Assembly (NCBI RefSeq): GCF_016086655.4
Contig: NC_052132.2
Location: 5,954,805 to 6,018,804 of the forward strand
Reading direction: 5' to 3'
DNA length: 64,000 nt
Source of the DNA: Lepeophtheirus salmonis
Taxonomy: Eukaryota; Arthropoda; Copepoda; Siphonostomatoida; Caligidae
Below, piece by piece: positions 52,941-64,000 of this stretch. A model generated the notes under the pieces. It worked only from the letters and a program-made list of their open reading frames with translations, was not told the DNA's origin and did no database searches. A program made the position numbers and the translations under genes. Within the stretch, counting starts at the first letter, position 1; each line of letters begins with the position of its first letter.

Positions 52941-53249
52941 CTATAACAAAAGAGGTGAGTTAAATTACTTTTATGGTTCACGAGTTTCTCTCTTACATTC
53001 TCAATCTGGCTCTCAAAGTTTTCCTCTTTTTGTGACAAACTAAGCGCGGTTAAAAATTTTGAAGTTATTATTTTCTTCTTTTACCTGATCTGATAAAATA
53101 AATCCAATTAATGATCCAATAAAGGCGGGAAAAACTAACCCTTGTATGTTCAATTGGAAATTAATAAGCAATAGTAAATTTGTATTAAGAATAATTTGAA
53201 GAAGGCTACAAATTACAATTTATTAGGCAGGGACCTAAAAAGAGCATTA

Positions 53250-54150
53250 TAATGGAAACCCCACTCTAGACAAAGACATGGCTTTAACAATTAATAAGGA
53301 GGTTTCATCTCTTTTAGAAGGAGGTGCTATTACCCCTGTCTAGGATTTTTCATCCTTATGTCCCAAGGTTTGTTCCAGCACCTTTGCTGTCAAACGAAAA
53401 GACAAAATACGATGGAGAGTGATTATTAATCTTAAACCTCTAAATCGATTTATAGTCCACTCAAAGTTCAAAATTGAAACACCTCAAAAATTGAAGCTTT
53501 GAATTAAAAGAGATTATTTTCTATGTTCCATCGATCTAACAGATGCTTACCATTCTTTCCTTAATCATAGCGATCATAGAAGGTTTCTTATTTTTAAATG
53601 GGGCGATAATTTTTTTAAATTTAACATTCTTTGTTTCGGCCTAAGCAGTGCCCCCAGAATTTTCACTAAATTAATGAGAGACGTAGTTCAATACTTTAGA
53701 TCATTTTTAAATATATAATGTAGTATTTATCTAGATGATATTATTATATAAGGCGTATCCAGAGATTCAGTAATCCAAGACGCTTGACGTACAGTTGTAC
53801 TTCTCACTAACTTGGCTTTAATGTAAGTGGACATAAATGTAACTTAATCCCCGCTAAAACACTTAGGAATTATTTGGGATACCGAGACCTATCTAGTCCG
53901 AGTAACAAGGGAAAAAGTAACACAGATAAAATCTTGGTGCTCGTCTCTCAGAAAAATAGATAAGTGGTCTCTAAAAGACGTCCAGAAAATCATAAAAGCT
54001 CTAGAGTAGCCGTTGAATTTGCCCCAGTATTTTTTTGTTCGATTCAGCGAGTTAGCAATCCAGATTGGGAGATTCGCACAGATGTTTCACTCTTCGGATA
54101 TGGGTTTTTTACGTCAGACGGAGATGCATCCAGGATAATTGGGAATCAGT
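53250..54150 (+). pseudogene. DIRS reverse transcriptase and RNase H, with stops
   Basis: Reverse transcriptase signatures in one broken frame: IRWRVIINLKPLNRF, CSIDLTDAYHSF, FNILCFGLSSAPRIFTKLMR and IYLDDIII, with the catalytic YLDD at 53728-53739. An RNase H start is visible at 54051-54130 (DWEIRTDVSLFGYGFFTSDG). In-frame stops occur before DFSSLCPK, before IKRDYF, and just before the YLDD block. These blocks are DIRS-like and unlike Ty3/gypsy. Confidence 0.8.
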
Positions 54151-54266
54151 AGAACATATGAATATTCTGGAAATGAGACTGTTATTCATAGCTTAGATAT
54201 AATATCTCAAAATACTTCGATTACTTTCTTTACGGAAAATATACAGCTTCATATTATTTCAAGGCA

Positions 54267-54701
54267 ATGGGAGGAACGAAGAACGAATTCATGTCAACTT
54301 TAGCAGTAACGTTCAGGAAGAAAATCATAAAAAGGAACTACAGAGTGAGATTCTTTTGGATCCCGACAAAAGAGAATCTGGAAGCAGATTTCCTATCACT
54401 CCAGGGTCAGAAAATCTGGAAAGTCACGCTATTGCCTCAGATTTTTCAGGAAATCACGCGTTTCTGGTTCAAAGCAAATTGCGACTACTTTGCGGCTAGG
54501 GAATGCCATCAAATAGAAAAATATGATTCTTGGCTTCCGGACGACACAGCAATTGCAGCAGATGCATTTGCGATAAACTGGGACAAAGAGGGTTACTTCT
54601 TTCCCCCAGTTTCACTTATTCACAAAGTACTTATAAGACTAAGAGACCCGAAACTAAGACCGGTGATAATAATAACCCCTTGTTGGGTAGCGTCAATCTG
54701 A
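54267..54701 (+). pseudogene. DIRS RNase H end and connector domain
   Basis: A 144-codon open stretch: FRKKIIKRNYRVRFFWIPTK with ENLEADFLS, then ECHQIEKYDSWLPDDTA, AADAFAINWDKEGYFFPPVS and LIHKVLIRLRDPKLRPVIII. This is the RNase H end and following connector as seen in DIRS polyproteins. It is the longest intact piece of the polyprotein. Confidence 0.75.
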
Positions 54702-54799
54702 GTTCAAGAAATAAAGAAGTTAGCCCAGGAATTTATGAATCTAGGCAAGGAGGTGGTAATGAATCCACAAACAGGAGACCTGGATTGTTTAATGGCATG

Positions 54800-55735
54800 G
54801 GAAATCTGTAAAACAACTTTAAACAAAAAGGTTTAGCAGATAAATCAATTGATATCATGATAGAAGACATTAAAGTCTCTTCACGAAACCCTTACTCATA
54901 TAATTTTAATAGATTTATAGTCTACTATTAGGACATTGTCATAGATCCTTTTAACGTCCCTGCAGAATACTTAATGAATTATTTAAGTAGTTTAGTAAAC
55001 GTGGGAAAATCTTTCTCTACTGTTGCATCACATAGAGCAGCAATTGTAAAATTTCAAACAGACTCAGGAACCTGATCTAATTCCGCTAATTTAAAGAGAT
55101 TTATGAAGGGTTTATTTAATATATATCCCCCTTTACCAAAATACAGAATAACTTGGTATGTCAGACTTCTTTTAAAGATATTAGAAACTTGGGATATGAT
55201 AAATTTACCAGATTTAGAACAATTATCTAGAAAGACTCTATGTTTAACAGCGCTAGTCTTTATTTCCAGAGTATCTTCACTGAACATTTTAGGCTCAAAT
55301 GTAAAAAGAAATAAAGATGGTTGTTTATTTATCCCACTCTTAGGACTAGAGAAAACTCAAATTTAGACATCTTAGAGGAGGGATAACAATACCAAAATAT
55401 GAGAATGAAAGATTAAACCCAGTATCTCATATCTTAAAGCTAATATCTTTTCAAAAATCCGTTAAGAAAGATGCCACTTTCCTCTTTAATACATGCAAGG
55501 GCCTGGTAGCTCAAGCTAGTTGAGAGTTTGCATGGAAGCTGCTGGTATTAGCACTAGCTCTTTCACTAACCATAGTACTAGGTCAACCATCGTTGCTTTT
55601 AAGAGAAATTAAGGGTCTTCCTCAAACGAGATTATCAAACAGGGTTTTTGGACTGAGAACTCTGATAGCTTTAGACGTTTTTGTAATGTTCCAATTGAAG
55701 AAGTCTTAATCACTTAATTCTTCGCTATCAATTAT
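54800..55735 (+). pseudogene. DIRS tyrosine recombinase, inactive
   Basis: Core-binding part: LADKSIDIMIEDIKVSSRNP, YNFNRFIVYY, PAEYLMNYLSSLVNVGKSFS. Catalytic part: LTALVFISRVSSLNIL with the first arginine, and NHSTRSTIVAFKRN giving the H-x-x-R motif at 55571-55582. In the same frame DSFRRFCNVPIEE shows cysteine (55682-55684) where the nucleophilic tyrosine is expected. Stops and a frame change occur between the blocks. Confidence 0.75.
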
Positions 55736-56606
55736 AATATCATTAGACATGATGGATTACAATATTGGACAAGACTCTTGGATTGACGGACAAGTATTTG
55801 CATAATACTAGGCAAAATCAGCGATTTCTACTTCGTTAGGATCCAGGATGTGTCAGAAGAAGAGTTGGTTGGCTGTTGGACGACAACCCACTGTGAGGAT
55901 TCAGGCAGGTAGTCAAAGGTCCAGTCGTTGGAGAGTGCGAGGAAAACTGGAAAGCTCAGTACATTTGGAACAATCTGAAATTGTAATAGAACGATGGTCT
56001 TTGTCTCTTGATAAACCTTCTTTCTTGTGCAAAGATAACGAAACAAGCTGCATTACGTAATTACCTAAAAGACTCGAATTCTCGAAGTTGTAAATCAAGG
56101 ACTGTGAATTTATACTTCCAATGGATATTGAGACAAATTATGAGAACTATAACAAGTGATTTATAGGCTCTTTCAACGAATTTTATGTGTATTTTTCTAT
56201 ATGATACAATGATATTTGAATTTATAACTCCTTTTGTAATAAACATTCATTACAATTTAGAATCAGAATCCGGCTCCAACTTGATTAACATGTAAAAATG
56301 AAATGAAAGAAAATGAAGGATATTAAATATAATCTTGTTAAAATATTTAATTTATATTAGTTATAACTAATGACTTGAGTATTAAAAAAATTAGACATAA
56401 GATAAACTATCGGTCCCTTGTGAGCTGTTTTATAATATACTATCTATAAATAGCTGGCACATAAATAAAAAATGCAAAATCACGTTAAATAAAAAGTAAT
56501 AAATTAATTATTAGGAAATAAAAAGTAGTACTCCACCACGTAAGAGTAATGAAAACATTGTATCCTCCAGGGTTGATGCTTTTATTTCCAATAAGCAATA
56601 ATCTAA

Positions 56607-56729
56607 ACAAAGTTGACAAAATAACCTCTTGGTTGATCAGGATCGAGAGAGACAGAGTTCCAAGAGGGGAAAATAGGCTTCTGGAGAGTGATGGAGCAAA
56701 TTCAGGAAATATAAAAAGGTATCACTGAT
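56607..56729 (-). repeat. Right inverted terminal repeat of the DIRS element
   Basis: Inverted partner of 51682-51805: CAAAGTTGACAAAATAACCT to GGTATCACTGATC. Confidence 0.8.
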
Positions 56730-56809
56730 CATACTATCCTTGTCAAAAATGCTGGGACGAAGAGTTACCGACAAGGGTTAAACTGAATAATGTTTTTTTC
56801 TTTTCCTAT

Positions 56810-57125
56810 CTTGTTATCATTAACATTTAATTCCTGAAGAGTGAACTTCCTTTCCTACTACATTCAAATATATTCAAAACATTCGTGTGTGCACATAGAA
56901 GACAGTGTAAGTTCTTGTTAGATTTAGAGTAGAATTGAGAATCCACTTCAGATTAATTCTTGCCCATTTTCTACTCCTTGTTTATTTCCTTATCCCCCTC
57001 GTCACATCTGATTGTAGCTGATCTAATAAAACCATCTTGAGATCTACGCTGCTCTCCTCTCAAACTTTCTTCAAATGGTTTAGGTTGGCATGCCCATTTT
57101 TAGGTTCTTTTATTTTTACATACCA
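56810..57125 (+). repeat. Family X copy, well preserved
   Basis: TTATCATTAACATTTAATTC, GTGTGTGCACATAGAAGACA, AAGTTCTTGTTAGATTTAGA, GTAGAATTGAGAATCCACTT, TGATTGTAGCTGATCTAATA, CTGCTCTCCTCTCAAACTTT. A useful near-complete forward copy of about 315 bp. Confidence 0.7.
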
Positions 57126-57311
57126 AAAATACTTATGACCTACAATTTTATGAATAGCACTGCTAGAGAACAAAATCGCAACTTAGTTGCTCTTTGATTG
57201 AAAGGACGTGTTCCGAATTAATGTTACCTCCAAAAACATGAGAATAACTGTTATAACTCGAATTTTCTGCATTTGTGGTCTAAAGTGACTTTTATAAATA
57301 CAAGGAGCGTG

Positions 57312-58625
57312 GATCAAATTGTCGCCTACTTTAAACCTTGATAACTTGAAGACGACATTATCAAATAAAAAACCGGTTACCAAATAGGAAAGCTATTCTC
57401 GTCAGCTGACGATATGTAGTTCCGTTAGCATCATGCCGTCATCATATGAGGAGATAAAGAGCTATAAGTGGAACGAGGAGCTTTCGAGGTCCGCCGAAGT
57501 CATGGCATTGGTTAATAATGGAGGTGAAATCTCCAATTCAACGATTGCTTCAACCTTAGGAGCGAATTTACGGACTGTTTAGCGTATCCCTAAGAAGCTA
57601 GAGGACACCTGAAATGTTGATGCCACCATAAAGAGGGCACCCAAGGAGGAGGGCGCCGACAGGAAGGTCAGGGACACCGACTTTATTGACAAGGTGAAGA
57701 ATATGGTTGAAGATGACCCTACCAGGTCCATGAAGGCCATGGCGAGGGATCTGGGCTGCCATAAGAAAATAATAAGGGACTGTGTATCTGAGGATTTTAG
57801 GTGCAGGAGCTACAAGATGCAGGTGGGCCAGATCTTGACCCAGAAGGCAAAGGACAATAGGCTGATGAAGTCAACAAAATTGTTCAACAAGCTCAAGCAC
57901 CCAAAGCAGCCCGGGATGCTGTGGTTTTTCTCTGATCAAAAGAATTTCTATCAAGATCAGAAGGTCAACAAGTAGAACAACAGGTGGATAGCCACCTGCA
58001 CCAGCCATGTGAGGAAGGTAATGAAGACCAAGTTCCCTGCAATGGTCATGGTGTTCGGGGTGGTCAGCAGTGAAGGTCATGTTATGCCTCCCCACATGTT
58101 TGAAACGGGTCTAAAGGTCAATACAGAGGTCTACCTGGATGTTATGGAGAAGGTGGTTCTGCCCTGGGTCCAAGGGGTGGCCGGAGACAGGCCCTGGGTG
58201 TCGCAACAGAACTCAGCACCTTGCCATGTGTCCAAAATCTCCATGCAGTGGTTAACCGAGAACTGTTATGACGTCGTATCCAAGGATTTGTGGCCTCCTA
58301 ACTCTCCCGACCTTAATCCTTTGGACTATTTTGTCGGGGGCTATGTCGAGAGACATACCAATAGACATCCCCATAGCACCAAGGCCAGCCTGATGGACTC
58401 CATCAAGGAGGTATTCGGCAACATGGACAATGAGATGGTCAGAAGAGCCTCCGGCCGGTTCAGAGGCCGTATTGAGACCATTATTGATGCCAACAGTGAT
58501 TATATCGAATGAATGGCTACTCTATACCTATATGCTCGCCATAATTTTGATTTTCAATAAAAAAGTTAAAAAATGTATATTTTGTGTTGCTTTTTGTAGA
58601 ACAATATTTTGGCGACAGTTTGATC
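57312..58625 (+). mobile_element. Near full-length DD37D (maT-like) mariner
   Basis: GATCAAATTGTCGCC at 57312-57326 recurs inverted at 58611-58625 (in reverse GATCAAACTGTCGCC). The true ends may extend about 12 bp further out (CAAGGAGC and its partner). About 1.3 kb, the usual mariner size. It contains one transposase frame of full length. Confidence 0.8.
57433..58512 (+). pseudogene. Mariner transposase, DD37D, three in-frame stops and a lost catalytic residue
   Basis: One uninterrupted reading frame of 360 codons from ATG at 57433, with premature stops at 57580 (TAG), 57610 (TGA) and 57973 (TAG). Domain order: helix-turn-helix region (GGEISNSTIASTLGANLRTV, MKAMARDLGCHKKIIRD), catalytic blocks WFFSDQKNF (D at residue 168), QQNSAPCH (N at residue 260 where D is expected) and SPDLNPLDYF (D at residue 298). 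The 37-residue spacing between second and third positions is the DD37D signature. All four lesions fit single C-to-T or G-to-A changes. There is no frameshift. Confidence 0.85.
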
Positions 58626-60186
58626 AAATTTCAATTTGATATATATTTTATAATAACTGCATGATTTAGTGTTATTAGTCCCCATGAAAGATTAAAATTA
58701 AAGAAAAATCATGGAATATAGTTTGTAATTAGATGTTTCCACACAAATAAACGAAAAATAATTTCGTGTGTTGATTAAACATTACTTTATGAAAGACGAA
58801 ACGCTTCAGAAGACTAAAAGAAGCTTGATAAACAGTATATGGGACTCTGCACCTACGATTAGAACAGTTTATAACTAAACATAACCTCCATACACGCCAG
58901 TAGTGCTATATCTCGGACTTTGCATGGACTCTTCAAATGACCCTCGTATTTGGGTATCTTTTTCGGAATCGGAGACGGAGTCGATTTTAAGTCGAATAAA
59001 TTCCTCACTTTTATAATAATCGTAATATGTTTTATAGTGAATATCTACAGCTTCATAATAAAAAAAAGAGCATCTTAAAAATTATATTTTTTTAAAAGGT
59101 TTTAAAAATTTGTTGCTTAAAAAATTATTTTTTTATAGGCTGCAGCAGCCTATGTTTCTATTTTATAATGTGTGTCAATCAGGCTGTAGAATTATTAGCA
59201 TAGTAGGAGTGGTTTTATTCTAGCAGATTTATTTGAAAGTTTTTTTTGGAATTACAGTCAATCGCTATCATGCATTCAAATATTGAGGAACGTGCATTTA
59301 TTGTTGAAAAGAATATTACAAAAAACGATTTGATAGAATATTGTATAAAATCAAACCAATGAAATTTCAGCTACTGAGTTTTAATTGGTTTGATTTATGT
59401 TAATTGCTTCAATTTCTAACATACAAAAAACGATTTTTCTATTCATTTTCCTAATATAAAATTTAAAAAATTATTTGACTGCAAGAACTCCACGAATAAT
59501 GATGCTAAAGAGTTGAATTTGATGCAGTCAGATTTGGTGTGATGCAAGAATTTTAAAATTGTGCAGTTTGTCCAAATCAAGTAATTGGAATATGATTTAT
59601 TATGTAAAAATCAACATATGTGTTTAATAGCTTTACGGAAACTCCATAATTATTTTTTTAATTAACTTATCTTTCACAATTATAAAGTAAGAAATTTTAC
59701 CAATAAAAATATGTATCTTTTTTTAATTGTATGCATTTATAAAGTAAATATTCTTCTACAGAAAATATATCAAATACAGTGTGTAAACTTATTTCCAGAT
59801 AGACACAGACTTATATAAGAAAACTTGAAAAGTCAATTCTGCATTTTTTTTTCTCCAATTTGTCACATAATTTGAATCGCACGATGAGTTATACCGTAAA
59901 CATATCCAATCCAGGAATTACCCATCACTTCAGGAAGTATCCCAAAAAAATCAAGCCTCTCTTGCAAAATATGAGCAGGAAATAATGGCTGTCGATGTAT
60001 TTTTTTGCAAATATAGCAGAATCGAATGATTGCACGAGAATACAATTATGTCACATGTCGAAACGAACTGAGTCTACATGAATTAGGACCAGCTGTCCAT
60101 TTGGAGAGTATATACACTCCATTAACTCGTCGTTTGACTGAGCCATTTTCCTAAACTTGACAGTCGGACAAGTGTTAGTAGGGGCG
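58626..60186. other. AT-rich stretch, nothing recognised
   Basis: No coding, RNA or repeat-family similarity found. A small AATCAAACCAATGAAATTTC to TTTTAATTGGTTTGATTTAT inverted repeat lies near 59350-59395. Confidence 0.4.
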
Positions 60187-60320
60187 TCCACAGGGAGAGG
60201 GGGGGATGGGACTGTAGCTTGCTACAAATGAAATAATTTTTGTCTTGACCAAGAAAAAATTATTGATTTGGAAGAATAATTTTTTGGGGAAAATGGGGCT
60301 GTATTTTTTATTATTACGTA
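60184..60320 (+). mobile_element. Low-complexity AT element, head only
   Basis: GTAGGGGCGTCCACAGGGAG, then GGGGGGGATGGGACTGTAGC, followed by a short AT body (GAATAATTTTTTGGGGAAAA). It matches the heads at 17515, 21016 and 5625. Confidence 0.55.
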
Positions 60321-60410
60321 GTAACACTCTTAAATACTGAAGCAATTACGTAAAATATGTACATCAAATAAACATTTTAGCTTATAATTAAAGCTTAGGG
60401 GTAAGATATC

Positions 60411-61550
60411 AGGTGAAGAAATCGATCCCGCCACAGACCCTGAGATATGCGAGAGTATGCCAGACGAAGAGAAAACTGCCAAGTTAGCAACTGTGAGGAA
60501 ATCTCAAGGTGCCGAGAGAAGATCCTTCAACACACAATCTGAAAAAATAAAAAAAATATATCAAAAGATTTGATGGATCCTTGAATCAAAGTTGGGAGCC
60601 AAAGTTAACCAAATATCCAAGCTAAATTGCCGAACAAAATGGAAGACAGTATGAAATACTCAGAGTTGTTGAAATATTAAATGTACCTTAAATTACAACA
60701 TATCCGAAGAAGTCCAAAGAAATTACCTCAAGGACTTGATAGATGAGTTTTCAGATGTATTTACCAGTGATGACAATGAGGGTTTACCCCGATGAGAATA
60801 GAACATGGATCGAGACATATCCCTTTTTGCTACAGGGACCAAGTCAAGAGGATGTTTGATGAAATAGTGAACAAGGATGTGATGGAGAAGATTGAGGATG
60901 AGGTGACAAAGTGGTGTCAACTGATCGTCGTTGTACCAAAACCTAATGTAAAAATACGTTTAACAATTGACTGAACAAAATTGAACTCTCAAGTAAGAAG
61001 ATTATTTCACTCAATGAAAATGCCAAAAAAAGTAGTCTTTGAAATTAACCCAAAATCCAAATAGTTTACCAAATTTGATGCAGTGAATGGAAACTGACAG
61101 ATGCCTCTTTATGAAGGAAACAAAAAGTTGACTACGTTCATAGCACCATATCGAAGATATTGTTTCAAACGAGTTCTTTCTGGGTTTCATACAATTGTTT
61201 GTGCAACCTAGCCTTAGAAGGAATTAGTAACGCTCATAAAGTTGCCGATGATGTCCTGGTGGATGACAAAAGTTTAGAGAAGCACGTGGAGAGTGTTTGG
61301 AAGGTTTTGCTAAGATGTTGGGAGTACGGTATTACCTTAAGTAAAGAGAAGTTCCAATTTGCGTGTGAAGATATTTATTTGGTCAGTTACAAGATTTGTA
61401 AGGATGGTATCGCTTGTGATGGAAATAAGTTAAAAGGGATCCGTGAATTTCCTACAACTACTAATAAAACAAAGTTGAGATCATTTATTGGTTTACTAAA
61501 TCAGCTTGCCAGTTTCTTTAGTTTTTCTATAAATTTTTTCGTAAGTGAAA
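60411..61550 (+). pseudogene. Ty3/gypsy retrotransposon fragment (protease/RT linker and reverse transcriptase)
   Basis: Blocks in order across frames: LIDEFSDVFTSDDNEGLP, RHIPFCYRDQVKRMFDEIV, WCQLIVVVPKPNVKIRLTID, TKFDAVNGN, LYEGNKKLTTFIAPYRRYCF, KRVLSGFHT, then VADDVLVDD with the active-site aspartates, WEYGITLSKEKFQFACEDIY and LRSFIGLLNQLASFF. These are Ty3/gypsy reverse transcriptase motifs. Several stops and frameshifts separate them. No LTR, integrase or complete Gag is visible on either side. Confidence 0.78.
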
Positions 61551-61875
61551 ATTAAGAGACCTTAAATGCAGTGGCGTCATAAGTTCCTAGTTTAAACTTA
61601 GGCCGAGTTGATGTATTGGGGGTTAAATTATCACTATGTTACTTGTGAATATCTTTTTACTAAAATGAATAAAGGTACATACGACCATTTAAGAGCAAGT
61701 ATGAGAAAAAACACTTTAATGATATTTTACTATTTTCATCGGTAAATATTTGAAATAATAATTTATAGCACAAAAAAACCAGACACAAGTGTAACAATAA
61801 ATAACTCTTGTTTCTGCTTTTTGTACGATAACTTATCATTTTTGTAAAAACCTGTTTTCAGAAATGTGTATTTTT

Positions 61876-62290
61876 TTAGGGCGTCCGCAAAATTATATTT
61901 TTTCCTTGGGGAGGGGGGCAAGGGCATAGTTTTTGTATTTTTCTTTTGGAAATCAAAATCCACAGCCGCTCAAAAAATATTAAAGTAAAAAAATTCCAAA
62001 ATTAAATTTTTTGAAACTATTTTTTTTAAATCCACATTTATTCACCAAAAAAATTAAAATATCAATATTTTTTTTGCAAAAAAACTCCAAAATTCACAGC
62101 TATTTACAAAATATGAAATTTTGTAGAAAAAAAAATTCTACAATTAAATTTAAAATATCATTTATTAAGGAACCTAAAAAATTAAATCCCCTCAAGCTAT
62201 TAATTATTAAATATATTCAGTTGATTTTTTTAGTTGATTTTTTTTTAAACCAACTTAGCCCTGTTTAATGCTTAAGTTGAAAATTGAAAA
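61876..62290. mobile_element. Low-complexity AT element (GGGCGTC family), mixed orientation
   Basis: The head TAGGGCGTCCGCAAAATTAT is followed by TTGGGGAGGGGGGCAAGGGC. The body units are reversed relative to that head in other copies (AAAATCCACAGCCGCTC, AAAATTCACAGCTATTTAC). This hints that the two ends are interchangeable inverted repeats. Confidence 0.55.
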
Positions 62291-63444
62291 AGCCAAAATT
62301 TTTTTAAACCAAAAATATTTCTTCAACTGCCCTGAAAATATAATGCTATTAATTATTAAATATATTTAGTAATAATGTGGAAAATTGATTCCATCAAATA
62401 AGTTCAACGATTTCAATAAAACTATACACATACTACAATAATTTTATTGTAACTGTAACTATAAGTGTCAACGGAGGAAGTCCAACAGAATTGGGCCCCT
62501 TCATTCATTAATCAACACTCAGACGGGCAAAAAGAAAAAAGTGCATATGTACCAATCATTATTCATTTTTAAACCGCTAAAGTATGTTTTTTTTCTACAA
62601 AAATATCAACCCTTTACAAATTCGGCACTCAAGACTTGTCTCACATATATTCTACTATTAAACCCCTATCTTGCTTTCTTTTTACAAATACTTTCTACGG
62701 GTTTTATTACACAAACACAAAAATGTACACTGTATTTGTTGTCAATAGTCAATATTTATGCTTTATTATTTACATTAATCAGTATTCTGAACGTTGATTT
62801 ATTGACTTCAAATTAGCTCTTGATAAATTTCATAAGGCCTCTTATTTCTATGCCCTGATTTTCAACAATTTACACTTGCAAACGCTCTCAATTATATATT
62901 GTATGTAATCAAAGATGCTGTTCAACATTTCCTCACGTGTTTAAAAATGTAAAGTGTATTTTGATGTCAGCTATGGATATTTCTGCTTTTTTCACTTATC
63001 AGTGAATCATTTCTGAATGTCGAGTGGTTGAATTAGAAATGAGTTCATGATAAATAGTCAACAGTTCTCAATAATTAACCAATAATTACGAACTGATTTT
63101 GGTATTTTTTTCAGTTTTTTTTTTTGGAAGAAAGGTTGCAATGTAAAATATAAATACGATGTGTCTACAGTTAGTAGTTCATGCTCAACATTTAAACAAA
63201 AATTGTTGATTAACTACTTTACCAAAGTTTGGCATACTTTAGAAAACTACATGACATGTTGCTTGGGTGAATTAATTATGATACAAAACAGTGCTGCTTT
63301 CAAAACGACCAGAAAGTAGGTTTATCTCCCACTATTTTATGGAATTAATGACTCCAATGTAGAGAAGGGTAGGTTCATAAAATAATTTAAATGATACAGA
63401 AACTTGATGCCTGTTTGATATCGGTATCTATCAATTTAATATAA
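62291..63444. other. AT-rich stretch, nothing recognised
   Basis: No convincing coding or repeat-family signal. Short frames at 62541-62816 have no recognisable domain. Confidence 0.4.
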
Positions 63445-64000
63445 AGAGTGACCCACAAAACTTTTTCTTTTTGATATCGCTATAAAAAAAAAGACCGATG
63501 GATATTTTTCAATATTTTTTATTTATTTGAAAGCCTCAACATTCCAGTTAATAATGGAGTACCACTTTATTCATTTTGCCGCTGTTGCTGTCCTTACTGT
63601 AGCCCATTCTGTCGACCCAATTTTTCAATACATTTTCGATTGTGTGAGCTTCAATAGATGCAATGGTGACTCCAATTTCGTGTTTCAAATCGTCAATCGT
63701 CTCTGGATTGTTGGCGTAACATTTATCCTTGACGGTTCCCCACAAAAATAGTCCAACGGAGTCAAATTGCAGCTACGAGGTGGCCAGCTGACGTTGCCGT
63801 TTAGGCCTATGATGCGATTGTCGAAGACAGTGCGCAAAAGATCCGCTGTCACGTTGGATGTGTGGCACGTAGCGACATCCTGTTGGAACCAAATGTCGTC
63901 GATGTGTTCTTTTTCCATTTGGGGAAACAAAAATCTTCGAACATGGCCCGATAGCATTCACCATTGACCGTAGCGGCAGCTCCTTGCTCGTTTTCTCCTT
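63445..64000 (-). pseudogene. DD41D (rosa-like) mariner copy B, runs off the window
   Basis: Low-coordinate end AGAGTGACCCACAAAACTTT, similar to the reversed end of copy A (AAAGGGTGGCCCATC). The minus strand encodes, across a frame change near 63740, VRRFLFPQMEKEHIDDIWFQ, QQDVATCHTSNVTADLLRTV, WPPRSCNLTPLDYFCG, then GTVKDKCYANNPETIDDLKH and NVLKNWVDRMGYS to the protein end. 41 residues separate QQD from LDY, the DD41D spacing. The amino-terminal half lies beyond 64000. Confidence 0.8.

Larger units (their letters stand above)
51682..56729 (+). mobile_element. DIRS-type (tyrosine recombinase) retrotransposon, decayed
   Basis: Ends are inverted: 51682-51805 (ATCAGTGAT, TTTATATTTACTGAATTTGC, GGAACTCTGTCTCTCTCGAT) recurs reversed at 56607-56729 (ATCGAGAGAGACAGAGTTCC, GCAAATTCAGGAAATATAAA, ATCACTGAT). 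Between them in order: a Gag-like frame, reverse transcriptase, RNase H, and a tyrosine recombinase, the order and enzymes of DIRS elements, which integrate by recombination instead of an integrase. Every frame carries stops or frameshifts, so the copy is dead. It lies in the same orientation 1.4 kb after the myosin stop. Confidence 0.82.

Overview
This is a eukaryotic window, very AT-rich and crowded with mobile elements. It holds one recognisable host gene, on the + strand: an unconventional myosin with a double MyTH4-FERM tail. I join 18 exons (11972..50286) with GT-AG junctions and compatible phases, giving about 2,140 residues to the stop codon. The amino-terminal part of the motor, upstream of the first visible exon, was not found. 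The tail layout (three IQ motifs, charged helix, proline-rich linker, MyTH4-FERM-MyTH4-FERM, no visible SH3) best fits the arthropod class XV group (Drosophila Myo10A/sisyphus type); class VII is the main alternative. Mariner lineages, a DIRS element and many short inverted-repeat elements in an AT-rich genome suggest an arthropod. A copepod crustacean such as a sea louse would fit, but that is inference.

Layout. 1..11971 is upstream intron or 5' flank, filled with dispersed repeats and no recognised exon. 11972..43000 holds four motor exons separated by introns of 8.6, 19.6, 1.4 and 1.4 kb; the two largest contain at least eight degenerate Tc1/mariner copies and several short repeat families. 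From 44062 to 50286 the gene becomes compact, with 14 exons separated by introns of 52 to 132 bp and no inserted elements. 51682..56729 is a decayed DIRS-type tyrosine-recombinase retrotransposon flanked by inverted terminal repeats. 57312..58625 is a nearly full-length DD37D mariner, 60411..61545 a decayed Ty3/gypsy reverse transcriptase, and 63445..64000 a DD41D (rosa-like) mariner running off the end.

Besides these, several non-coding repeat families recur. Family X is about 300 bp with roughly 17 copies and a dense cluster at 25.2-27.1 kb. Family Y is about 350 bp. Family Z is the host of a nested mariner. There are two families of short inverted-repeat elements, and an odd low-complexity element family with GGGCGTCYGCAGG-like ends and an AT-rich degenerate minisatellite body. 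That last family is the least explained feature here. I saw no CRISPR array, operon or other prokaryotic system, and no convincing novel multi-gene system.
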